From the NCBI GenBank assembly GCA_022601135.1, contig JAHZJB010000064.1, positions 1-64,000 of the forward strand: 64,000 nt of DNA, read 5' to 3'. The notes beneath the pieces are model-generated. The model did no database searches, was not told the DNA's origin, and was given only the letters and a program-made list of their open reading frames with translations. Source of the DNA: Actinomycetes bacterium (GTDB lineage: Bacteria; Actinomycetota; Actinomycetes; Mycobacteriales; Mycobacteriaceae). A program made the position numbers and the translations under genes. Positions 24,101-33,389 of the stretch are shown piece after piece. Position 1 is the first letter of the stretch. Each line of letters opens with the position of its first letter.

Positions 24101-25607
24101 GCAGGATCTCTACGAAAACCAATCGGTGGCCGCGCTGGCCAAGGTGCTGACCGCCCGCTACGCCGAGGGCGGCCTGGCTCGGCAATCGTTCGACGACTCC
24201 ACCAATCCGCCGTTGCCGCCCAACGTGGCGTATCTGCTGGAACACGGCCTGCGCGATGTGGGCCGCTGGCGGATTCCGGTGGTCCTGCAGCTGCGCGCCG
24301 ACATCGACGAGGAGGACGTCCGGGCGGTACTGACCGCCGTGACCACCGCGCACGACGCCCTGCGGGTGCATCTCGTGGCGCGCGCCGGTAATTGGGACCA
24401 GCAGATCGCCGAGGCGGGGGAGTTCACCGCACTGGTGACCAGGCAGCTCCCCACCGGTCCGGATGCCCCTGCGGCCGGCAGCCCCGACGAGCGCGAACTG
24501 GTACGGGCGATTCTCGAAGAACAGATCCGCGAACACCAGCTGCTGAATTCACCGCTGACGGCCACGTTCATCCGCAGGGCGGACGGCGGCGCCTCATACC
24601 TGGCGCTCGGTGTGCACGGGATCGCGGCCGACATGCCCAGTGATTCGGTCTCCCGCGACGTACTGCTCACCGACATATTCACCGCGTTCAACCAACGGAT
24701 GTCGGGAGAGGAGGTGGTGTTGGCACCGGTCTCGACGTCGTGGCGCGAGTGGTCGCAGCGGTGCGCGGGGCTGGCCAGCCATCCGGCGGTTCTCGCCAGC
24801 CGCGACTACTGGTTCGAGGCCGCCGCGAAGTCCACCTTGAGCGTGGCGGGCCCGGAGGCCGCGCAACCGCCGGGATCCGATGACTTCGTGCGACTGTCGT
24901 CAGCGCTGTCGATCGCCGACACCGGCGAGGTCGACGACGCACGGCGCAGGTTGCGGTTACCGGTCGAGGAAATCCTGCTCGCGGCACTCGGACGCACCGT
25001 CGCAGCCACCGTCGGCGACGGCTTCGTTGCCGTGGACCTGGGGGGCCGGGGCCGCTCGGTGCTCAAGCCCGACATCGACCTGCAGCGCACCCCTGGCCTG
25101 TTCACCGCGTTCCATCCGATCGCGCTGCCCAGCGCGTCGGTCCAAACCAGCAGTGCCAAGCAGTTGCTGGATGATGTTCGGGACACGCTGAAGGCCGTGC
25201 CGCACTACGGCATCGGATACGGCCTGCTGCGCTACCTGTACGCCCCGACGGCGCGCGCACTGGGCTCCGCGCGGCCCGCCGACATCCTGTTCTCCCATGT
25301 CGGAACCATTCCCGATGCGCCGGCCGATCAACCTGCGGACGCGCCGGTTCGGTTCGACTCCGACACGGCGATGCCGATTCGCGACGCCCTGCCCGGCCTC
25401 GGCCACGCCGTGGAGCTTCGGGTGTACCGGGCCGGCGGGGTCTTGCACCTGGACTGGTGGTACGACAGTCGTCGGCTCGGCCCCACCGACGCGGAGTCCT
25501 TCGCCCAGCAGTACTCGTCTGCCCTGCTCGAGATCGTGCGGGGCGCGCTGGCCGAGGAGGATTCCGATTCGGCCACCGACGATCTGGCGTTGGTCGATTT
25601 GTCGTGA
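21099..25607 (+). CDS. ppsE: PpsE-like type I PKS (KS-AT-ACP plus C-terminal condensation-like domain)
   Basis: KS ATACSSS; AT GHSIGEYPAATLAG and SHAFHS; ACP LGGDSLIAI; C-terminal condensation-like region (LEHGLRDVGRWRIPVVLQLRAD... AVPHYGIGYGLLRYLYAPTARALG). GTGA overlap with the previous gene. Confidence 0.9.
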   Translation: MTSSTGDSLSDDASGNAIAVIGMAGRFPGANSVSAFWRNLRNGVESIVDLSEEDLLAAGVTARALANRSYVRRAALMSGIEEFDADFFGFTPHAARMLDPQHRLFLQTTFHALEEAGYDPAGLEATVGVFGTSSSSGYLLHNLMSNYDPMLVIGQGASFEMVNLSLQNDKDHLATRVAHQFDFRGPALSVATACSSSLVAVHLACQSILNGECDIALAGGSSLRVPHRVGYWYEQGSMVSPTGHCRPFDVRSDGTIFGSGVGVVVLKALPDAIDDGDHIHAVIRGSALNNDGSTKMTYAAPNAMGQAEVIAEAHAVAGVDAATIGYVESHGTGTPLGDPIEIEGLRQAFDLAEQTRSAPCYIGSVKSNIGHLETAAGIAGLIKAILCLEHGAIPATLHYTSPNPELHIDRGPFRVRGADGPWEADGLRRAGVSSFGVGGTNAHVVLEEAPARSGRLQQPPSSPGPQVLVLSAKTQEALTQSREALADELSATSDMEGFRLPDAAYTLTRRRKDSIRLAAVVHDQQDAAAALRAAEMDNVFVGTGLPDWDTSDTREGRVAFLFPGQGAQHIGMARGLHDSEPVFARHFDECAAAFSDEMGYDLRAEIFDGAGRNLEHTDRAQPALFTVEYALAKLIQSYGVAPAIMAGHSIGEYPAATLAGVFDLDTAIKVVSMRARLMHAAPRGAMVAVTLSPEAIAEHLTADVDLATINDPGSSVVAGSEEAIRVFQAELAAKGIKGAVARRVRTSHAFHSRLMDPVVAEFTAFLSRITLHEPQIPLLSNVTGTTMSAAEATNPATWARQIRATVRFADELGMLLEHPDRVLVEVGPGGTLTSSAGRHPRWSDRHRAVRLMRHHAQNRSDHDTFLLALGQLWAAGVDVDWGPAWRRGAAESGGPQLITLPGYPFQKQRHWVEHNASAGWLARSGAPEGAAVGGGAAQTSTATAAAGGTSQVETALLRIWRQCLGLSDIDRNANFFELGGDSLIAISVAMTAGHEGLDLTPQDLYENQSVAALAKVLTARYAEGGLARQSFDDSTNPPLPPNVAYLLEHGLRDVGRWRIPVVLQLRADIDEEDVRAVLTAVTTAHDALRVHLVARAGNWDQQIAEAGEFTALVTRQLPTGPDAPAAGSPDERELVRAILEEQIREHQLLNSPLTATFIRRADGGASYLALGVHGIAADMPSDSVSRDVLLTDIFTAFNQRMSGEEVVLAPVSTSWREWSQRCAGLASHPAVLASRDYWFEAAAKSTLSVAGPEAAQPPGSDDFVRLSSALSIADTGEVDDARRRLRLPVEEILLAALGRTVAATVGDGFVAVDLGGRGRSVLKPDIDLQRTPGLFTAFHPIALPSASVQTSSAKQLLDDVRDTLKAVPHYGIGYGLLRYLYAPTARALGSARPADILFSHVGTIPDAPADQPADAPVRFDSDTAMPIRDALPGLGHAVELRVYRAGGVLHLDWWYDSRRLGPTDAESFAQQYSSALLEIVRGALAEEDSDSATDDLALVDLS

Positions 25608-25667
25608 TCATCGAATGCCACGGCCAGGCCGATCCGGTCGTGCTGAGTTCGGGATTAGGAGGAGCGC

Positions 25668-26675
25668 GTGGTCAGCTCTGACACGGCTGTGTTCGTCGCC
25701 GGAATCAAGAAGTCCTTTGGTGAGGTCACCGCGCTCCGCGACGTCAGTTTCGAGGTCGGCCGCGGCGAGGTGCTGGGCCTGCTCGGCCCCAACGGGGCCG
25801 GCAAGACCACGACGGTGAACATCCTGTCCACGCTGATCACACCCGATTCTGGCCACGCGATCATCGCCGGGCACGACGTCATGAACGACCCCGCCGGGGT
25901 GCGGCGCTCGCTGATGCTGACCGGTCAGCATGTCGCCCTCGACGACCTGCTGACCGGCCGCGAGAACCTGCTCATGTTCGGCCGCCTGCAAGGACTTAAG
26001 AAAAAGGTGGCCAAGGAGCGGGCGCAGGAGCTGCTCGAGCAGTTCGACCTCGTTGATGCCGGAGACCGCGCCGTCGGCAACTACTCAGGAGGCATGAAGC
26101 GCCGCATCGACATCGCGTGCGGATTGGTGGTCCGGCCCGAAGTGGTCTTTCTCGACGAGCCCACGACGGGACTGGATCCACGCAGCCGGCAAGCTATCTG
26201 GGAGCTGGTCACCGACTTCAAAGAGGCCGGGATCGCCACGCTGTTGACCACACAGTACCTCGAAGAGGCCGACCTGCTCAGCGACCGCATCATCGTGATC
26301 GACAAGGGCACCGTTATCGCCGAAGGGACAGCCGAGCAGCTGAAACAACGCACCGGCGGCACCTACTGCGAAATAGTTCCGAGCCGACCGGATGCCGTCC
26401 CGGCGATGGTCACGGCACTGGGATCAATGGTGCCCGACGCGGTCCGACGTGGCCTCTCGGAGACCTCGGGCCAGATCTCCATGCCGGCACCCGACGGTCC
26501 GGCGACCCTGATGGAGGCGCTGCGCCGGCTCAGCGAGGCCGATATCGAGTTGGCGGACATCGCATTACGCAGGCCCTCGCTCGACGAGGTGTTCCTCGCT
26601 CTGACCGGTGATCACAGCGGCGGGGCCGGGCAGGACCGGGCGGATAGCGTCGCGGCGGCGGACGCGCTCGCGTGA
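25668..26675 (+). CDS. drrA: Daunorubicin-resistance-type ABC transporter ATP-binding protein
   Basis: Walker A GPNGAGKTT; signature NYSGGMKRR; Walker B VVFLDEPTTGLD; directly downstream of the ppsE-like gene. Confidence 0.93.
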   Translation: MVSSDTAVFVAGIKKSFGEVTALRDVSFEVGRGEVLGLLGPNGAGKTTTVNILSTLITPDSGHAIIAGHDVMNDPAGVRRSLMLTGQHVALDDLLTGRENLLMFGRLQGLKKKVAKERAQELLEQFDLVDAGDRAVGNYSGGMKRRIDIACGLVVRPEVVFLDEPTTGLDPRSRQAIWELVTDFKEAGIATLLTTQYLEEADLLSDRIIVIDKGTVIAEGTAEQLKQRTGGTYCEIVPSRPDAVPAMVTALGSMVPDAVRRGLSETSGQISMPAPDGPATLMEALRRLSEADIELADIALRRPSLDEVFLALTGDHSGGAGQDRADSVAAADALA

Positions 26676-27490
26676 TCGACCAGTCCGCTGTTCCACACGC
26701 CGCGCGGCCCGCGGTCTCCACCGTCCAACAGTGGTGGGTGCTCACGGTTCGGATGATCACCCCAACGCTGCGCAACGGGGAGTTGGCCACCCAGGTCGTC
26801 GGTTCGATCGTCTTCACCATCGGGTTCTACCTGCCCCTCAAGCAGCTGATGGGCAATGCCCAGCCGCTGAGCAGCTACGCCCAGTACCTGACCCCATTGA
26901 TTGTGCTGCAGGCGATCTGGTTCGCCGCAGTGTCGGCCGCGTTCCGGTCGGCGACCGACTCCGTTCAGGGAATCAATCGCCGTTTTCGGGCCATGCCGAT
27001 CACCCCGCTGACCCCGTTGGCCTCCCGGATGACCGCCAGCATGTACCGCTGCTGCATCGCGCTGGTGGTCTCGATTGTCTGCGGCCATGTGATCGGATTT
27101 CGGTTCCACAACGGGATCGTCAACGCCATCGGTTTCGTCGCGCTGGCCCTGCTGATCGGTGCGGCGCTGGCATTCCTCGGCGATCTCATCGGCATCGTCA
27201 CCGAGAACCCCGAAGCGACCGCGCCCCTGATGCTGGTACCCCAGCTGACCTTGGGATTGGCCTCCGTCGGCCTGCAGCCCGTCGAAAACTTCCCGGACTG
27301 GATCCACGGCTTCGTCCGCAACCAGCCGCTGTCCCAGTGGGTCTATGGATTGCAGGCGCTGGCCGGCGACAGCACCGGCGCGGCACCTGAAGTGACCTGG
27401 TCGGTGATGGTGCCAGGGTTGGCGTGGGCGGCCGGCTTCATCGCGGTGGCGGTGTCGCTGCACGCGGTGGTGACCAGGAGACGACGGTGA
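26672..27490 (+). CDS. drrB: DrrB-like ABC-2 transporter permease
   Basis: Multiple hydrophobic segments, ABC-2 permease layout, GTGA overlap with drrA. Confidence 0.88.
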   Translation: MIDQSAVPHAARPAVSTVQQWWVLTVRMITPTLRNGELATQVVGSIVFTIGFYLPLKQLMGNAQPLSSYAQYLTPLIVLQAIWFAAVSAAFRSATDSVQGINRRFRAMPITPLTPLASRMTASMYRCCIALVVSIVCGHVIGFRFHNGIVNAIGFVALALLIGAALAFLGDLIGIVTENPEATAPLMLVPQLTLGLASVGLQPVENFPDWIHGFVRNQPLSQWVYGLQALAGDSTGAAPEVTWSVMVPGLAWAAGFIAVAVSLHAVVTRRRR

Positions 27491-28356
27491 CGACACCACC
27501 CACCGAACTGACCGGCGGTCTCGCGGCGCCGCGAGCGTCGGGCCGCCCCAGGGGGCGGCACCGCGTGCACAAAGCGCGGGAGAATTCCCCGAGGCGCCTG
27601 ATCCCGCAGACGGGGGTGCTCACCGCGCGGATCCTGCGTCGCTGGAGCCGGGATCCAGCGACGATGGTGCAGTCACTGGTGATGCCCGCCGGCTTTCTGG
27701 TGGCGCTGGACATCGTGCTCGGCGACGGCATCGAGAAAGTGACCGGTCATAGCGGACTGTACGGTCAGGTTCCGCTGGTTGCGCTGGTCGGCGGAATGAC
27801 CGGGTCCATCATCGGTGCCGTCAGCATCATGCGCGAACGTGACGCCGGCTTGCTGTCGCGGTTCTGGGTGGTTCCCGTGCATCGCGGTGCGGGCCTGCTG
27901 GCCCGGCTGACGGCCGACATCGTCCGCATCGTGGTGATCACGCTGGCGGTCCTCTGCGTGGGCGTGGCCTTGGGTTTCCGTTTCGAACAGGGCGTTCCCG
28001 CGGCCATCGCCTGGGTGTTCATGCCCGCCATCTTCGGTGTCGCACTGTCGGCGGCGGTGCTCACCCTTGCGTTGTACTCATCGAGCACGATCGTGCCGCA
28101 GGCCACCGAGATCATCATTGCCATGCTGATGTTCTTCTCCATCGGCTTCGTCCCGCTCGACCAGTACCCCGAGTGGCTGCAACCGGTCGTCGAACACCAG
28201 CCCGTCAGCTATACCATCGAGGCGATGCGGGGCCTGTCCCTCGAGGGGCCGATCGCCGAACCGGTCATGGGGACGGTCGCCTGGTCGGCGGGCATCGCCG
28301 CCCTGTGCGCCGTACCGTTGCTGATCGGCTATCGCAGGGCCAGCAAACGTGGCTGA
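27487..28356 (+). CDS. drrC: DrrC-like ABC-2 transporter permease
   Basis: Hydrophobic ABC-2 permease; GTG start at 27487 in a GTGA overlap with drrB preferred to the 27424 start in the track. Confidence 0.86.
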   Translation: MTTPPTELTGGLAAPRASGRPRGRHRVHKARENSPRRLIPQTGVLTARILRRWSRDPATMVQSLVMPAGFLVALDIVLGDGIEKVTGHSGLYGQVPLVALVGGMTGSIIGAVSIMRERDAGLLSRFWVVPVHRGAGLLARLTADIVRIVVITLAVLCVGVALGFRFEQGVPAAIAWVFMPAIFGVALSAAVLTLALYSSSTIVPQATEIIIAMLMFFSIGFVPLDQYPEWLQPVVEHQPVSYTIEAMRGLSLEGPIAEPVMGTVAWSAGIAALCAVPLLIGYRRASKRG

Positions 28357-28410
28357 TCATCGCTCGTTTTTTTCCGACGAGATCGTTTCCGACTGTGCAG
28401 GGAGTCTGAC

Positions 28411-29670
28411 GTGATGTTTCCTTCATCGGGTATCCGGAAGCTGGCGCGCAGCGAGGAGATGTTCGCCGAAACCCACAATTTCGTCGGGCTGGCGGCGCAT
28501 GCCGAGGGCCCGGTCGATCCCGACGCCCTGGCAGAGGCATTCGACGCGCTGCTGCAGGCTCATCCGGTATTGGGAGGCCACCTCGAGCAGGGCCCCGATG
28601 GCCGCTGGGAGATTGTCCTGGACGATCTGATGCATCCCGGTATCGAGGTCGTCGAACTCGACGGCGAGGCCGAGGCTCCTCCGCTGATCTTCGATCAGAC
28701 CGTGTCGTTGGTGCACCTGCGCTTGACCATCCGTGACGGGAAGGCGCAGCCCACGCTGTACATCCACCACAGCCTGGCAGACGGGCATCATCAGTTCAGC
28801 CTCATCGAAGAGTTGTTCTCCACCTACACCGACCTGGTCACGACGGGCACCGCCGGGCCGATGACGGTGCATTCGGCTCCTGAGCCGCTTGAGGTGATCC
28901 TGGCCAATCGGGGGGTGGAGAAGAAGACTCGGTCCGGGCTGGAGCGTCTGCTGGCCGCGATGTTCGTCTACGATCTCCCGCCCTCGCGGCGCGCCCCTGC
29001 CGAGGTGAATCCCGTTCTACCGCAGCGTGTCCCGATGGAGTACTGCACACTGTCCGAGCGAGACACCGAAAACATCATCGGCTTCTGCCGAGCCCACAAG
29101 CTCGGGTTGAACAGCCTGCTGTCGGCGGCCGTCCTGATGGCCGAGTGGCAGCTCCGCAAAACCCCGAACATCCCGGTGCCCTACGTATACCCGGTCGACC
29201 TTCGTTATCTGCTGTCGCCGCCGGTTTCCGCCACCGAGTCCACCAATCCGGTCGGCATCGCCACCTACCTGGCCGAGATCGACGGGAATACCGACGTCGT
29301 CGCGCTCGCCCGCGACATCAACGACACGTTCAAGAAGGACATTGCCGATGGCGTGATCCAGCAGAGCTTCCTGCACTTCAGTCCCCAGTACGTGGGCAAC
29401 CCGCCTGGACTGCCCGACGTCGTCATGTTCACCGACAACGGCATCGTGCCCCCGATGCGCACGCCGCCGGAGATGCGGCTGACGGCCAGTCACGGCGAGT
29501 TCTACTTCGCGGTGGGAGCCGGCATCGAAATCTACACCAGCAAGATTTTCAACGGCCAGCTGATGCTCGAGTATCACTCTCACGGACCGGAACCCGAGAA
29601 GTCCGTCGCCGCGATCGAAGCCCAGCTACGCCGCATTGCCGACGAGCAGGCAGCCGCCAGTGCCGGTTAG
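28411..29670 (+). CDS. papA5: PapA5-like phthiocerol/phthiodiolone acyltransferase
   Basis: HHSLADGHH (HxxxDG acyltransferase motif); condensation-fold N-terminus [17 protein letters not shown]; follows drrC as in the PDIM locus. Confidence 0.85.
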   Translation: MMFPSSGIRKLARSEEMFAETHNFVGLAAHAEGPVDPDALAEAFDALLQAHPVLGGHLEQGPDGRWEIVLDDLMHPGIEVVELDGEAEAPPLIFDQTVSLVHLRLTIRDGKAQPTLYIHHSLADGHHQFSLIEELFSTYTDLVTTGTAGPMTVHSAPEPLEVILANRGVEKKTRSGLERLLAAMFVYDLPPSRRAPAEVNPVLPQRVPMEYCTLSERDTENIIGFCRAHKLGLNSLLSAAVLMAEWQLRKTPNIPVPYVYPVDLRYLLSPPVSATESTNPVGIATYLAEIDGNTDVVALARDINDTFKKDIADGVIQQSFLHFSPQYVGNPPGLPDVVMFTDNGIVPPMRTPPEMRLTASHGEFYFAVGAGIEIYTSKIFNGQLMLEYHSHGPEPEKSVAAIEAQLRRIADEQAAASAG

Positions 29671-29674
29671 TGGG

Positions 29675-30514
29675 TCAGCTGCCGTGCGCCGGGGGGCCGA
29701 AGGCAAACCGGTGGTACTGCAACGCCTTGTTCAGCGGTGGAACCAACCGCACGGCGCGTTTTGCCGCCTGCAGGCCCGGCGAGGCCCGGCGGTACGTACT
29801 CGCGCTGAAAAACGTTGCAGCACAGAGCAATCGGAGTTCAGGCAGGTTTTCGAGTATGGCCTGCGGACTGTTGACGGCCCAATGCAGTGTCGAACCCGAA
29901 GTGCGGACGAGGGATTGGGTCTTCTGCGATTTGATCGCCAACCAGTTGAAGAAGTCGATCTGAACTTCACCGGTGCCGAAGCGGTCGATGAAACGCTGGA
30001 GCAGCGCGAGTCCTTCATCCTCGGTCAGGTACATGCTGATGCCCTCGGCGATGAGCAGCGTCGACCGATCAGCCGGAATCTGGTTCAGCCATTCCGGCTC
30101 GGTGGCCGGCGTGGCGATGAGTCCATAGTTCGGCCGGCTCGGGTAGATCTGCTCGCGCAGCGCGATCACCTGCGGGAAATCCACGTCGTACCAACGCACG
30201 TCGGCGCCAGGATTGATCCGGAAAACCCGGCAGTCCAGGCCACATCCGAGATGAACCACGGTGCACTCCGGGTGGGCCGCGATGAACTGACGCACCCAGA
30301 TGTCGTACTGGGCGGTGCGCACCGTGAACAGCGGGGCCCACTTCGGCGTGATCTCGAGCTCGCGCCAATCGAAATCGAGCTTGTCGATCGCTTCCCTGGC
30401 GAACCGGTCCCCCAGAATGGGTCTGTCGAAGTCGGCGTCGAGAGCCTTCAGATACAAGGTCGACAGCATCGTCTTCGCCGGACCGCTGAGGTTGACCGAC
30501 ACTTTCCCGCTCAC
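29675..30514 (-). CDS. LCMT-family class I SAM-dependent methyltransferase
   Basis: FDRPILGDRFA, VVHLGCGLDCRVFRI, WYDVDFPQVIALR, LLIAEGISMYL motifs; GTG start at 30514 preferred because the 30682 start overlaps the next gene. Confidence 0.8.
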   Translation of the reverse strand: MSGKVSVNLSGPAKTMLSTLYLKALDADFDRPILGDRFAREAIDKLDFDWRELEITPKWAPLFTVRTAQYDIWVRQFIAAHPECTVVHLGCGLDCRVFRINPGADVRWYDVDFPQVIALREQIYPSRPNYGLIATPATEPEWLNQIPADRSTLLIAEGISMYLTEDEGLALLQRFIDRFGTGEVQIDFFNWLAIKSQKTQSLVRTSGSTLHWAVNSPQAILENLPELRLLCAATFFSASTYRRASPGLQAAKRAVRLVPPLNKALQYHRFAFGPPAHGS

Positions 30515-30600
30515 GTATGTGAGGCTAAGCGCAAGGCCCCTTCTACGGCACGCCGGGGCAAGGTTCACCAGGGAGTCACCAAGGACGAGGAGCGCGAACC

Positions 30601-31299
30601 ATGACCAACGCCAGCGCCGACGAGCTGCGGGAACGGGCGCCGCGGGTGCTGCTGTTGTATTACAGCTACACAGGGCAGTCACGGAAAGTCCTCGAGGCCG
30701 CCGGAGAGGTGTTCCGCGAGCGCGGATACGACGTCACCGAGGCGCCGATAGAGTTCACCGACCCGCGGTACGCCGAACGATTCTCGCGATTCCCGATGCG
30801 CAAGGTTTGGCCGGATTTTCTTGGCATGCTGCCCGCTCAGACGCTGCAGCGCACCGGGGACATCCGAACCCCCGATGCGGTGCGCACCGGTGACTACGAC
30901 CTGATCTGCATCGGTTCGCCGACCTGGTGGCGAACGGTGTCGATGCCGCTACGCTCCTTCCTCAAATCCCACGAGGCGCGGAACCTGTTGGACGGCAAGC
31001 GCTTCGCGGTGTTCGCCGTGTGCCGCAGGTACTGGCGGGAGAACCTCACCGGGGTACGCAAGCTTGCCGAGAAGAAAGGGGGTCGTTACGTGGACGGCAT
31101 CCACTTCACCTACCCCGGCGGCCAGCTGCCGTCGATGCTGTCGCTGACCAGCTATCTGGGTTCGGGGGAGTACAAGGACCGCTACCTCGGTGTCAGACTG
31201 CCGCCGACCAACATCAACGACGAGCAGATCGAGGAATCCCGGCGATTTGCCGCTCGTATCGCCGACAAGGTCTTCGGCAAGCAACCACAGGGGAAGTAA
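30601..31299 (+). CDS. Flavodoxin-fold NAD(P)H:FMN-type oxidoreductase
   Basis: YYSYTGQSRKV FMN phosphate loop; ICIGSPTWW. Confidence 0.75.
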   Translation: MTNASADELRERAPRVLLLYYSYTGQSRKVLEAAGEVFRERGYDVTEAPIEFTDPRYAERFSRFPMRKVWPDFLGMLPAQTLQRTGDIRTPDAVRTGDYDLICIGSPTWWRTVSMPLRSFLKSHEARNLLDGKRFAVFAVCRRYWRENLTGVRKLAEKKGGRYVDGIHFTYPGGQLPSMLSLTSYLGSGEYKDRYLGVRLPPTNINDEQIEESRRFAARIADKVFGKQPQGK

Positions 31300-31304
31300 C
31301 CGCC

Positions 31305-31826
31305 GTGCCGTGCTCATTCGACGTGACCGCCGAGGCCGTTGCGGGAGTAGCCGAAGTGCAGAAAGCGCTCCGGGACAGGGCCTACTGGCTGGCCAGGCTG
31401 GCCAAGTACGGCGGGGATTCGATGACGTTGGAATCGCTCGAGGTCGGTGACGACGGCACCACCGTCGTGCACACCATCCAGGATCTGCGCGGGCACATGC
31501 TGCCCGGCGGGATCGGCCGGTTGCTGCCGGGCGACACGCAGATCATGCGCACCGAATCGTGGCGGTCTGCGACCGACGGTGGGCAGGTGCATGGCCACTT
31601 CACCATCAGTGCTCGCGGGGTGCCCAGTTCCGGGTCGGGCACCATGGTGCTGAAACCCACCAGAGCCGACCCCGCGCTCGGTTCCAGCCTGCGTATCCGC
31701 GGCACGATCGAGGTCAGGGTTCCGTTGGTGGGCGGCAGGATCGAGCGCTACATCACTGATCTGGTCGCCGAGGAAGTTCCGCAGATGCATCGGTTCACCG
31801 CCGAATGGATCGCCAGAGAGGCCTAG
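31305..31826 (+). CDS. DUF2505-like (SRPBCC-type) protein
   Basis: GTG start with upstream ggggaag; small single-domain protein co-directional with its neighbours; family call from recall. Confidence 0.6.
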   Translation: MPCSFDVTAEAVAGVAEVQKALRDRAYWLARLAKYGGDSMTLESLEVGDDGTTVVHTIQDLRGHMLPGGIGRLLPGDTQIMRTESWRSATDGGQVHGHFTISARGVPSSGSGTMVLKPTRADPALGSSLRIRGTIEVRVPLVGGRIERYITDLVAEEVPQMHRFTAEWIAREA

Positions 31827-31828
31827 TC

Positions 31829-32545
31829 ATGCCCGCAGCGATGCCGACCCCGATTCCGAGCGCGGCCGAGGCGCTCGCCCGCCTCGAGATGCCCCTGATC
31901 GAGGCGATGATGACGCAACGTGCGATCCGCCGGGTTCTGCCGGACCCGGTCGACGACGAGATCGTGCTGAAGTGCATTGAGCTGGCATTGCGCGCACCGA
32001 CCGGTGCCAACGGCCAGAACTGGGAGTTCATCGTCGTCAAGGATCGGCGGATCAAGAAGAAACTGTCCCGCCGCTACCGGCTGGCGTGGCGAGTGTTCTA
32101 CCGCACCTCGATCCGCGATATCGCGTCCTACGACGAGGAGATGGCCAAGAGCGTGCGCGCCATCCAGTGGCAGGTCGATCACTTCGCCGAGATCCCCGTC
32201 CTGGTCGTGGCGTGCCTGCGGCTGACAGCCAGGGAGGGCCGCGTTCCGTATCTGCCGATGCCGCACGCGGCGGCGTCGGCATTCTTCGGTTCGATCTATC
32301 CCAGTGTGCAGAATCTGTTGCTGGCGGCGCGGTCCATGGGCTTGGGAGCGTCGCTGATCACGTTGCCGCTGTGGAATCTGACGTCCGCCAGACGAGTGCT
32401 CGGGCTTCCGACGTCGGTGACGCCGTGCGCAGTGGTGCCGCTGGGCTGGCCGCGGGGCCGGTACGGCCCGACAACACGCAGGCCAGTGGATGAGGTAGTG
32501 CACCTCGACCAGTACGGGAACCGGGCCTGGTTCGGCCCGAAATAA
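31829..32545 (+). CDS. Nitroreductase-family protein
   Basis: MMTQRAIRRVLPDPVDDEIVLKCIELALRAPTGANGQNWEFIVV nitroreductase N-terminus; SVQNLLLAARSMGLGASL. Confidence 0.85.
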   Translation: MPAAMPTPIPSAAEALARLEMPLIEAMMTQRAIRRVLPDPVDDEIVLKCIELALRAPTGANGQNWEFIVVKDRRIKKKLSRRYRLAWRVFYRTSIRDIASYDEEMAKSVRAIQWQVDHFAEIPVLVVACLRLTAREGRVPYLPMPHAAASAFFGSIYPSVQNLLLAARSMGLGASLITLPLWNLTSARRVLGLPTSVTPCAVVPLGWPRGRYGPTTRRPVDEVVHLDQYGNRAWFGPK

Positions 32546-32560
32546 GCCCCCATCAGCCGA

Positions 32561-33349
32561 TCAGCGGCGGCGGGCGGCTGCCCGACGGAGAGCAGGCAAC
32601 AGTAGCGCCCGCGGAGTGAAACGCCCGCCGATGCCGGTCAGCGTGGGTACCAGCCCGGGAACGACGACGCGCTTGCCGCGCAACATGGCCGTGATCCCCG
32701 CCTCGGCGACCACCTCGGCAGACACCTGGGCCGTTCGGCCGGGCACCTGCTCGCCGGCCACCTCCCACCATTCGGTGGGTACCGGCCCCGGGCACAACGC
32801 GGTACACGACACCCCCGTACCGCGCAATCCCTCGTGGACCGCCTCGGACAATGTCTGGACGTAGGCTTTGGTCGCCGAGTACACCGCCGCGCCCGGCAGC
32901 GGCTGGAATCCGGCGGTCGATCCGAGGTTGAGCACTGCGCCTGATCCGCGGGTGATCATCGACGGCAAGGCGGCATGGGTGAGTTCGGTCAGCACGAGGA
33001 CGTTGAGAATCACCTGATCCCGCTCGCGGTCCCACGGCAGCGACTGAAATAGGCCACTGGTGCCGAATCCCGCGCTGTTGACCAGGCCGCCGAGTGGCCT
33101 GTCACGCAGCCTCTCGAGCAGTTCCCCGCGAGCCACGCTGTCGCTGAGATCAAGTGGCAAAACGTCCACGGCGACGCGGTGGGCGCGACGTAACTCGGCG
33201 GCGAGCTCGCGCAGGCGGTCACCGCGTCGCGCGACCAGCGTCAACGGGTAGCCGCGCCCGGCGAGCCCGCGGGCGATCTCAAGACCGATTCCCGAGGAAG
33301 CGCCGGTGATGACGACAGCGGCATCCGCGCTCGGCGCAGCAAGGCTCAT
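32561..33349 (-). CDS. Short-chain dehydrogenase/reductase
   Basis: VVITGASSGIGLEIARGL; VNSAGFG; YSATKAYVQ; internal ATG at 33349 preferred. Confidence 0.85.
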   Translation of the reverse strand: MSLAAPSADAAVVITGASSGIGLEIARGLAGRGYPLTLVARRGDRLRELAAELRRAHRVAVDVLPLDLSDSVARGELLERLRDRPLGGLVNSAGFGTSGLFQSLPWDRERDQVILNVLVLTELTHAALPSMITRGSGAVLNLGSTAGFQPLPGAAVYSATKAYVQTLSEAVHEGLRGTGVSCTALCPGPVPTEWWEVAGEQVPGRTAQVSAEVVAEAGITAMLRGKRVVVPGLVPTLTGIGGRFTPRALLLPALRRAAARRR

Positions 33350-33389
33350 GGGCGCCGATAGTACGAGACGGCCGTATACCCTGATCGCG

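Noticed and set aside
24600-24650. PpsE-like condensation domain lacking HHxxxDG (has HGIAADM)
   Set aside because: Recalled Mtb PpsE is also degenerate here (HGAVGDT), so not a novelty.
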